DNA of 32,235 bases from contig CAJAVE010000371.1 in NCBI GenBank assembly GCA_903945325.1, positions 1 to 32,235 on the forward strand, in the 5' to 3' direction. The DNA is from an uncultured beta proteobacterium. Lineage in GTDB: Bacteria; Pseudomonadota; Gammaproteobacteria; Burkholderiales; Burkholderiaceae_C. Of the stretch, positions 1 through 7,530 are shown piece after piece; position 1 is the stretch's first letter; each line of letters starts with the position of its first letter. The notes under the pieces are model-generated. The model did not search any database, was not told the origin of the DNA, and saw only the letters and a list, made by a program, of their open reading frames with translations. The translations under genes were made by a program, and so were the position numbers.

Positions 1-2250
1 CAATTACCGCATTCGCCGTGTTCAGCGTTGCGTCTGTCTGGGCGTCATAGGGCGTGATGGTCGCTGTCACTTAGGTCACCGCGCTGATGTCGGCAGTGCT
101 GATGTTTGCCTTGGTCGTGCCCGTGGTGCTCAACAGCGTGTAGTTCTTCGCATCGTCTCCACCCAGGCTTAAGCCCGTGATGTTCACCTTCTTGTCAACA
201 CCGGCATTCTTGTCCTCAAACGCCCCCACCGAGGTCGCCACCGTCAGCGCGTCGCCGCTGATCTTGCCGGCAAATACCGCGTTCGCCGTGATCAGCGTTG
301 CGTCGGTCTTGGCGTCATAGGGCTTGTTGGCCGCTGTCACTTCGGTCACCGCGCTGATTTCGGCCTTGGTGATGTCAGCCGTTACCGTGACCATATCCTT
401 TGCCACTGTGTAGTTCTTTGCGTCTGTGCCATCCAGGCTCAGACTGGTGATATTGACGGTCTTGCCAACACCGGCATTTTTGTCCGCAAAGGCTCCTTTG
501 ACATCGGCCGTGGTCACGCTGTCGCCCGCCACCACTCCGGTGAGCACCAAGTTGGCGGTATTTAGCGTGGCATCAAGCTTGCCGTCGTAGATCTTGTTGG
601 CCGCGGTAATGCCGCCCGCCGCCAGTGCTTTGGCGGTAATGTCAGCCTTGGCCGTGCCCGTGATGCTGGTCAGCGTGTAGTTCTGTGCATCGGCGCCGCC
701 GAGACTCAGCCCCGTGATGTTCACCGTCTTGCCCACACCAGCGTTCTTGTCCGCGAAGGCGCCCACCGATGTTGCCACGGTCAAGGCGTCACCGCTGATA
801 CTGCCGGCAAAGGCGGCGTTGGTGGTGGTGAGGACGGCAGTGGTTTTGGCGTCGTATTCCTTGCCTGCAGCGATGATTCCAGTCACTGCGCTGATATTGG
901 CTTTGGAGATACTGGCAGTCGCGGTGGCAGTTGTGGTGGCCAAAGTGTAATTTTGGGCGTCGGCGCCACCCAGACTCAGGCCGGTGATATTGACGATCTT
1001 GGCTGCGCCTGCGTTCTTATCCACAAAGGCCCCCACTGCGGTTGCTACCGTCAGGACGTCGCCGGTGATCTCGCCGGCAAACGCTGCAGTGGCCGTGGTC
1101 AGCACAGCCGCGGTCTTGGCGTCGTATTCTTTACCTGCCGCGGTGATTCCGGTCACCGCGCTGATATTGGCCTTAGTGATGTCAGCTGCGGTCGTCCCGG
1201 TGGTCTTGGCCAGCGTGTAGTTCTGCGCATCGGTTCCACCCAAGCTCAGGCCGGTGATGTTCACTGTTTTGCCCACACCTGCGTTCTTGTCAGCAAAGGT
1301 GCCCACCGACGCTGCTACCGTCAAAACATCGCCGCTGATCTCGCCGGTAAAGGCTGCATTGGCGGAGTTCAGCACTGCAGTGGTCTTGGCATCGTACGCC
1401 TTGCCTGCGGCGGTGATACCGGTCACTGCGCTGATGCTTGCTTTGGTGATGTCAGCCGTAGTAGTGGCCGTATCCTTTGCCAGTGTGTAGTTCTTTGCAT
1501 CGGCTCCATCCAGGCTCAGGCCGATGATGTTCACGGTCTTGCCTGTGCCCGCGTTCTTGTCGGCAAAGGCGCCAACAGAGGTTTTCACCGTCAGAACGTC
1601 ACCGCTGATCTCACCGGTAAAGGCCGCGTTAGCTGTGTTCAGCATGGCACTTGTCTTGGCGTCGTATTCCTTACCGGCCGCCGTGATTCCGGTCACCGCG
1701 CTGATGGTGGCTTTGGTGATGTCAGCCGTTGTGGTGGCTGAATCCTTTGCAAGCGTGTAGTTCTGTGCATCGGCTCCACCTAGGCTCAGGCCTGTGATGT
1801 TTACCGTTTTGCCGACGCCGGCGTTTTTGTCGGCAAAGGCACCTGTTGATGTTGCGACAGTCAGAACGTCACCGATGATCTCGCCTGTAAACGCAGCGTT
1901 CGCAGTGTTCAGCATCGCAGTTGTCTTGGCTTCGTACTCCTTACCAGCCGCCGTGATTCCAGTCACTGCACTAATGCTGGCCTTTGTGATGTCAGCCGTG
2001 GTCGTGGCTGTCGTGCTGACCAGTGTGTAGTTCTTCGCATCGACTCCGCCCAGGCTTAAGCCCGTAATGTTGACCGTCTTGCCTGTGCCCGCGTTCTTGT
2101 CCTCAAAGGCTCCCACAGAGGTCGCCACCGTCAGGACGTCAGTTCCCTTCTTACCGGTAAACGCCGCGCTTGCCGAGTTCAGCGCTGCGTCTAGCTTGGC
2201 GTCGTATTCCTTGCCGGTGGCGGTGATTCCGGTCACTGCGCTGATGCTGG
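1..2250 (-). repeat. Tandem 270-bp (90-aa) YDG/MBG-like coding repeats
   Basis: The motif encoding ISAVTGITAAGKEYDAK recurs on the minus strand at an exact 270-bp period. The plus-strand reference word (ggtcac[ct]gcgctgat) lies at 2231, 1961, 1691, 1421, 1151, 881, then a divergent copy at 611, then 341 and 71. This gives eight complete units plus a ninth running off the left edge. Each unit reads roughly ISAVTGITAAGKEYDAKT, then TANAAFTGEISGDVLTV, then FADKNAGVGKTVNITGLSL, then GGADAQNYTL. A more divergent relative (KVYDGND) precedes the array at about 2250-2540. The unit at 341-611 is unusual, with KALAAGGITAANKIYDGK in place of the ISAVT start. Exact phase retention is typical of expansion by recombination between repeats. 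These domains are known in bacterial adhesins as stalk modules. Confidence 0.92.
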
Positions 2251-5200
2251 CTGGAGTAATAACTCCCACATTGCCAGAGGCACTAGTGGGTAATATGTAA
2301 TTGGCAAAGTTGGTGGAGCCTACAGCTCTGAAATCCGATGACGCAAGAGTCGTAGTTACCGCCAAACCGGTACCTACGTTCTTGCCGGTGTAAATTCCCG
2401 TTGTTTTGCTAACAGTAGCGGAATCACCACTGACAAACCCACTCAAAACAAAGTTGCTCGGGACTAGGGAAGCAAGATCGTTGCCGTCATACACCTTGCT
2501 AACCAGCCCTGTCAGACCTGCAGTAACGTTGCGAACGGTAATTGTGGCCGGGTTGACCGTGTAGGTTTGTGATGTGCCAGCAGTGAGGGAGAAGGGCAAG
2601 GTCGCAGAACTGCCGCTGAATTGCAATGGATAGGACCCTGCGTTAGTCGCAGCAGTGATAGGCCAGTTGGAAAATGAAACTGACCGTGATGAAACAGTCG
2701 CTGCAGTGGACGTGTCGCCGGTGTCCAGCCCACGCAAGTTATAGCCCAGGGTGGCGGTGGGGTTGACGCCAAACGTGCTGGACAATATCCCGGAAAAATT
2801 TGCATCCACGTATAGGGGCGAAGCGTAGATGAAGCCACTCTCGCTGGCAGCCACAGTCCCTCCATTCGAGGGCGTGTTGTATAGATAGAGAGTCGGGTTC
2901 AGGTCGCCCTTGTTTACGCTGCCGGGGTCTGGCGCATATATGAGCCAACGACCATTGGGCGCGGATACGCTTCCACCGAAACCTGTGAAATTTCCATTCT
3001 TGAATCCGTTACCGGTCACAACCTTAATGTCGCCATCACTGGAGGTAATATCGGCTGTACTCGGTGATGCCTGATCCAGGTACAAACCACCAGTCGTCGC
3101 GGTCAAAACGATATCGCTTGCCGCGCGAATATATGCAAAGTCATTTTGCGTGGTTCCGGTCGACACGCGAATGTTTCGGCCGGCGGTGGCAGTGACGGAC
3201 CCACCCGCCTCAATATGGTCATGGGTGACCAAAATGTCGCGTCCAGCATTTAGAACCATATCACCTGCAGAAAGCAAAGTGGTAGAGTTAGACGGAAGAT
3301 GAATCTCCTCAACAGTAATATCTGAAGCAGTCCCAACGGCAGTTAGCGTAGTATTTGTCGCACCACCAATATGCCCCACGTTAATGGTGTTGTCGTTGGT
3401 AATAGTGAGTTGCGAAGTGGTATCAGAAGAATAAACGCTGGCGCCAACAGCGGATCCCGTGTTGCGTATGCTGACAATTGAGGCTGTGGTAGCCGAACTG
3501 TTCGTAACGCTGAGGCTTGATGCTTGGGTATCCAGACTTACACTCCCAGCATATCCAGCTAAACCAGCCATCAAAGCTATAGAACCGCTCTTGATATTCA
3601 ACGCGGTGTTATTGTTGTCAAGTATGTCTGTTCTTGCCGATACTTGTACTGAACCACCAACTCCGGTGTCTAGCAATCCGACGGCAACCTCCCCAACCGT
3701 ACTTGTATAACTGATGGTCCCGGTTGTCGTTTGGGTCTTGACAACATTGCCAGCACCCAGGATGCCCATATGAATCGACCCACCGCTGACGGTAATGGAC
3801 GGTGAACTGACGCCAGAATAAAGGATGTTGGCATTCTGAATAACGTCCTTGGCCGCGGTCGCTTGCAGAGTGGTGCTCGATGTCAAATCTCCGTTTAAAG
3901 TCAAAGAGCCGTCTGCGCTGGTCAACGTCAAACTACCGGATCCCGTATTGATGGCCGAGTTGACCACAATATTGCCATCGTAGTGCGTGGTACTAAAGTC
4001 ATACCCAGTTGCTGTGAAGCTCAATGGCGCATCTACTCCCAGCTTAACGCTGGTCAAATTTGCCTCGCCAATATGATTAATATAAACACTAGACGGTGTT
4101 GCTGTGGGTAGACCAGGACCAATAGCAAAGCCTGTCACACCAGCGCCGGCCGGACTTTGATTTGCACTGGTGTTCAAAGGGCTGCCCGAACTACCAATCG
4201 CACCCGCGCTATTGGGTTGCAAGTCAATGTAGCGGGCTGTTATCAATCCTGAGCCTGTTATGGCCGCAGCAGGATTGGGAGAACCCAGATAGGAGTTGGT
4301 AGATATTGATACTTTGCCGCCGCCGGGTCGCGTATTGGACACTGCATCATTAATAGCAATCGCGCTGTTGCCGGTCTCCAAAGCAATGGTTCCAACTGTC
4401 GATAGGCTGATGGGAGCACCAACAGTGAGTTGCCCCGCAGAGCCAGAGCCGACATGCAGCGTTCCGGCGGTGACTCTGCTGAGTTCAGCTTTGCTCAGAT
4501 CCAAGCTCGATCCAGGCGTGGGCTTGATGTCAGCAACTATATTCACAGGCCGGTTATCGGCCCGCGGTTGCAGCCATACATCGCCGCTGCCACCTGCATT
4601 AATGGCCGCAGCCGGGTCAATATTGATCAAGTTGCCTTGCAGAATAATGCTGACTTCAGTGCCATGAACATTGGCGCCCGACCCCAAGGCCAGCGTACCA
4701 CCCGCAGCCAGCTTAAGCGCCGGAAACACATTGTTGGTTGCGTGGATGCTTCCGCCGACGGTCAAGTCACCCGCAGTTTCAATCGCCACGCGTGCGCCGG
4801 CGATTCCAGCACCAGGTGTAGAAAATGAACCGCTTGCAAGGATCTCGACTGCTCCATCGGCTGTCACGGCCCCATTGACCGTCAGGTTTTTTCCTGAAAC
4901 TGTAGCCAGCGGGGAAACAGCGCTGCCATTCCAGCCGGCTATCAACTTGATGTCTCCCGTTGATGAAATAGCCTTATCGACCACCAGCGCCCCAGCCGAA
5001 TAGAAGTTTGCGCCACTGGCAGCGATGGTCGTCGTGTTCGGTATGGTCAGCAGGTCTGAAAACGACTTGGTGATCGTCACTCCATCGCCCAAAATGGCAC
5101 CGACCAGGGAAATGTCACTCGCACTGTTGCCAGTGCTGTTGACATCCAACCGTCCGGGGCCGTTAATGGTCGCCCCGGCAAAAGAAGGATTGGCCGTTGC

Positions 5201-7387
5201 ATGGCGCTCGGATGGGTTTAGATAGGCGCCCGCACCCAATGTCACGGTACCTGCAATCGCATCCGGGTTCTGCATAGATAACACCTTGCCTGCAAGTACG
5301 TTCAGCGTTCCCGTGCTGGTCTGGTTGAAGCGCGCCTCCCAAGACGTATTGACGTTTACGTTGATGACACTTCCGTTGTCAATCCGGCCGTCCTGATTTG
5401 TGGAATCGCTCAGGAAAGACCACGTATTTGTGGTGTTGATATTCAAACTGGGGTTGACGACGTCCGAGTTATTCTTGAAACCCGTTCTGACACCTCCCGC
5501 TTTCAGGTTAATGAGTGAGTCGCCTTCCAAATTGACCTTGCCTCGGTTGTCCCAGCGCTGCGTGTCATTCGTTTGGCTTTGAATCGCTGCAACCAAAGTT
5601 CCGCCCGCATAACCTCGAAACGTTAAGTTTGCGGTGCTATCGATGAATACGTTATTACCCGCAGAGGGGTTCAAATAGACGTTAAGGCCATAGCCTGCGT
5701 TGGATTCAAAAGTTACATTGCCACCAAACGTGGCGGACCCGCCACGAATCTCAATACCGTTGGCACCCGCAGTAGCAGTAAACGTACTGGAAGTTGTGGG
5801 AGAGGCAGGCTTTATCAGTAAAGCGCCAGTCGAGGGGTCGCCATCAAACGTGATTTTTCCACCAAAGGCGGCGGTACTTATTTCCACATTCCCCAAGCCC
5901 AACGCGGTGTTGATGGTGTCCACGCTGATCTGACTGGGCGTGCTATTTGCGGTGGTATTAAATATGGAAGTACCTGTGAGATTTACAGGTGCCGCTGCGC
6001 CGGCCACAACCGTCAAGTCACTCGGATCGAGCAACCAATGCCCACCTTTGCCGTTTGGCGCTGAAATGTCAGGTGCCCGCGTAGCTTCGAGGTGAATTTT
6101 TCCAGAAGTCTCTACGAACCCGCCATCTCCATTCTGGCTTCCACCCCTCGCACTGATTGCTCCGTAAGCCCGCGCAGTGTCATCCGCCCACACGATCACC
6201 TTGCCACCATTACCGCTGCCCGTGGCATCTGCTTTTACGCTGGCTCGGGCACCAAAGTAAGTCACTTGGGCATTAGGAACACTCGCGTCATTACCCTGGT
6301 AATCCCCCCCAATGCGCACTGTGCCACCCGCAAAGGTGCCCGACACATCAATGGCCGCCTGGTCCATCACCGCCACGCGGTTGCCCAGCACGTCCACCGC
6401 GCCGCCCTTGGTGCCTGTCGCAATGATCTTGCCTGCGCCTTCTACAAAGGCATCACCGGAGGCCTTAAGCACGACCTTCCCGCCTTCAAGGGTGGCAGTT
6501 GTCGCCTGGATCAGACCGCTGTGTTTCAGGGTACCGGCAAAAACACCCACCGCATCGCCCTTCAGCGTGCCTAGGTTAACCGCAGAGTCGGCTGGTGCTT
6601 GCACCTGCAAAGTGATGCCTTCAAGCCCACGGCCTGTCAATTCAACTTGTTGGCCGGCTGCCAAAATGGTGCTGCCGTTGGATGCCTGAATAACTGCGTC
6701 TTTGCCGGTTGCCACGTTGGCGCCAAGCACCACCACGTCGCCACTGCGGGCCAGCACTTGGCCCAGCACCGACACGTCGCCCGCAGGTGCGGTGCCGTCG
6801 CCAAAACGCAGGCGGCCCGCCAACGCGTCGGCATCGGTCATCCGGAGGGCGGACGCGGTAAAGCCCGCAGTGTCTACCACCGCGCCTGCGCCTACGGTAA
6901 TGCCAGACTGGTTGACCAGCACCAGGTTGCCGTTGCTACCCAGCGTGCCAAAGAGTTGGGATGGGGTGTTGGTAACGACCCGGTTGATGGAGGTGCTGGC
7001 CGCGGTGGGTTGCTGGAAAAAGGTGCCACTGCCCAGCGGGATGGAGAAACTTTGCCAGTTGATGGCAGAGTGGCTGGTGCCTGCGCCGTTTTGGGTGGTC
7101 ACCAAAAGCTGGTTACCGGTGGCTGCATAGGTGGCTTGGCCGACGACGGCCACGCCACCCACGGGGTTGGCTTCTGCTACCAAAGGCATAGCGCTCCACG
7201 CAAGCGCCACGCTGGCCGCGAAGACTTTAAGCCCGAACCCGCCAGCACCCACTGCCACGGCCCCTCCAGCCCCCGCAGACACACTACGGGTGTGGCCACG
7301 GCTAATCTCGGCCACAGCAACCATGGCCCCCAAAGCCTGGTTCCAAACCGTACGATAAATATGGTTTAGCGACGAATGACTTGACAT
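71..7387 (-). CDS. Filamentous haemagglutinin-like TPS exoprotein with YDG repeats, stopped inside a repeat
   Basis: Large secreted adhesin-like protein (2438 aa) of the two-partner secretion (TpsA) type, presumably exported by a TpsB pore. An extended signal peptide region (ESPR; LNHIYRTVWNQALGAMVAV, residues about 7-25) precedes a hydrophobic segment ending near PLVAEANP. A TPS/haemagglutination-activity domain follows (about 75-200, with NQSGITVGAGA). Next come a long Ser/Thr/Gly/Asn-rich beta-helix-like body and a WLLDPSDL motif near residue 449. From about residue 1712 there are tandem 90-residue YDG/MBG-like repeats. I chose ATG 7387 over the TTG at 7408 because GGGAG lies about 9 nt before it and the ESPR then sits at the N-terminus. 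The stop TAA (71-73) replaces a GAA found at the same position of the preceding repeat, so the gene is probably truncated by a nonsense change. No TpsB gene is present in the window. The class is clear from sequence; the ligand is unknown. Confidence 0.85.
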   Translation of the reverse strand: MSSHSSLNHIYRTVWNQALGAMVAVAEISRGHTRSVSAGAGGAVAVGAGGFGLKVFAASVALAWSAMPLVAEANPVGGVAVVGQATYAATGNQLLVTTQNGAGTSHSAINWQSFSIPLGSGTFFQQPTAASTSINRVVTNTPSQLFGTLGSNGNLVLVNQSGITVGAGAVVDTAGFTASALRMTDADALAGRLRFGDGTAPAGDVSVLGQVLARSGDVVVLGANVATGKDAVIQASNGSTILAAGQQVELTGRGLEGITLQVQAPADSAVNLGTLKGDAVGVFAGTLKHSGLIQATTATLEGGKVVLKASGDAFVEGAGKIIATGTKGGAVDVLGNRVAVMDQAAIDVSGTFAGGTVRIGGDYQGNDASVPNAQVTYFGARASVKADATGSGNGGKVIVWADDTARAYGAISARGGSQNGDGGFVETSGKIHLEATRAPDISAPNGKGGHWLLDPSDLTVVAGAAAPVNLTGTSIFNTTANSTPSQISVDTINTALGLGNVEISTAAFGGKITFDGDPSTGALLIKPASPTTSSTFTATAGANGIEIRGGSATFGGNVTFESNAGYGLNVYLNPSAGNNVFIDSTANLTFRGYAGGTLVAAIQSQTNDTQRWDNRGKVNLEGDSLINLKAGGVRTGFKNNSDVVNPSLNINTTNTWSFLSDSTNQDGRIDNGSVINVNVNTSWEARFNQTSTGTLNVLAGKVLSMQNPDAIAGTVTLGAGAYLNPSERHATANPSFAGATINGPGRLDVNSTGNSASDISLVGAILGDGVTITKSFSDLLTIPNTTTIAASGANFYSAGALVVDKAISSTGDIKLIAGWNGSAVSPLATVSGKNLTVNGAVTADGAVEILASGSFSTPGAGIAGARVAIETAGDLTVGGSIHATNNVFPALKLAAGGTLALGSGANVHGTEVSIILQGNLINIDPAAAINAGGSGDVWLQPRADNRPVNIVADIKPTPGSSLDLSKAELSRVTAGTLHVGSGSAGQLTVGAPISLSTVGTIALETGNSAIAINDAVSNTRPGGGKVSISTNSYLGSPNPAAAITGSGLITARYIDLQPNSAGAIGSSGSPLNTSANQSPAGAGVTGFAIGPGLPTATPSSVYINHIGEANLTSVKLGVDAPLSFTATGYDFSTTHYDGNIVVNSAINTGSGSLTLTSADGSLTLNGDLTSSTTLQATAAKDVIQNANILYSGVSSPSITVSGGSIHMGILGAGNVVKTQTTTGTISYTSTVGEVAVGLLDTGVGGSVQVSARTDILDNNNTALNIKSGSIALMAGLAGYAGSVSLDTQASSLSVTNSSATTASIVSIRNTGSAVGASVYSSDTTSQLTITNDNTINVGHIGGATNTTLTAVGTASDITVEEIHLPSNSTTLLSAGDMVLNAGRDILVTHDHIEAGGSVTATAGRNIRVSTGTTQNDFAYIRAASDIVLTATTGGLYLDQASPSTADITSSDGDIKVVTGNGFKNGNFTGFGGSVSAPNGRWLIYAPDPGSVNKGDLNPTLYLYNTPSNGGTVAASESGFIYASPLYVDANFSGILSSTFGVNPTATLGYNLRGLDTGDTSTAATVSSRSVSFSNWPITAATNAGSYPLQFSGSSATLPFSLTAGTSQTYTVNPATITVRNVTAGLTGLVSKVYDGNDLASLVPSNFVLSGFVSGDSATVSKTTGIYTGKNVGTGLAVTTTLASSDFRAVGSTNFANYILPTSASGNVGVITPASISAVTGITATGKEYDAKLDAALNSASAAFTGKKGTDVLTVATSVGAFEDKNAGTGKTVNITGLSLGGVDAKNYTLVSTTATTTADITKASISAVTGITAAGKEYEAKTTAMLNTANAAFTGEIIGDVLTVATSTGAFADKNAGVGKTVNITGLSLGGADAQNYTLAKDSATTTADITKATISAVTGITAAGKEYDAKTSAMLNTANAAFTGEISGDVLTVKTSVGAFADKNAGTGKTVNIIGLSLDGADAKNYTLAKDTATTTADITKASISAVTGITAAGKAYDAKTTAVLNSANAAFTGEISGDVLTVAASVGTFADKNAGVGKTVNITGLSLGGTDAQNYTLAKTTGTTAADITKANISAVTGITAAGKEYDAKTAAVLTTATAAFAGEITGDVLTVATAVGAFVDKNAGAAKIVNITGLSLGGADAQNYTLATTTATATASISKANISAVTGIIAAGKEYDAKTTAVLTTTNAAFAGSISGDALTVATSVGAFADKNAGVGKTVNITGLSLGGADAQNYTLTSITGTAKADITAKALAAGGITAANKIYDGKLDATLNTANLVLTGVVAGDSVTTADVKGAFADKNAGVGKTVNITSLSLDGTDAKNYTVAKDMVTVTADITKAEISAVTEVTAANKPYDAKTDATLITANAVFAGKISGDALTVATSVGAFEDKNAGVDKKVNITGLSLGGDDAKNYTLLSTTGTTKANISTADISAVT

Positions 7388-7440
7388 AACGCGACTCCCG
7401 GAGAACAAAAACAGACTGGAAGCAGGACTCAGTCCAAAAT

Positions 7441-7446
7441 ATATTA
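7441..7446 (-). promoter_or_regulatory. Possible -10 box for the haemagglutinin gene
   Basis: On the minus strand the AT-rich run CTAATATATTTT contains TAATAT, five of six bases matching the sigma-70 -10 consensus, about 55 nt before the preferred ATG. I see no good -35 at 16-18 bp spacing, so this is weak. It lies in the 143-bp divergent region shared with the SulP gene. Confidence 0.25.
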
Positions 7447-7481
7447 GAGCACAGCACTACCAAAAATGCTCTCCCCCAATT

Positions 7482-7498
7482 GCGGCATACTGTGCCGC
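7482..7498. other. Inverted repeat in the divergent haemagglutinin/SulP intergenic region
   Basis: GCGGCA and TGCCGC flank a 5-nt loop (TACTG), giving a perfect 6-bp stem. It sits 33 nt before the SulP GTG start and upstream of the possible haemagglutinin -10. It could be an operator-like site or an RNA hairpin in the SulP leader. It is not followed by a T-tract, so it is not a classical terminator. A second small inverted repeat, GGACT/AGTCC, lies at about 7426-7436. Confidence 0.3.
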
Positions 7499-7530
7499 CG
7501 GCTACGAAAAAACTGCGGATTTAGCGACTT

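Noticed and set aside
953-1741. Plus-strand open frames of 78-262 aa repeated every 270 bp
   Set aside because: They are antisense shadows of the haemagglutinin repeats and have the same period; their translations are low-complexity with no family resemblance.
1-2250. CRISPR array
   Set aside because: The period is 270 bp, units are coding and similar along their whole length, and there are no short repeats with unique spacers.
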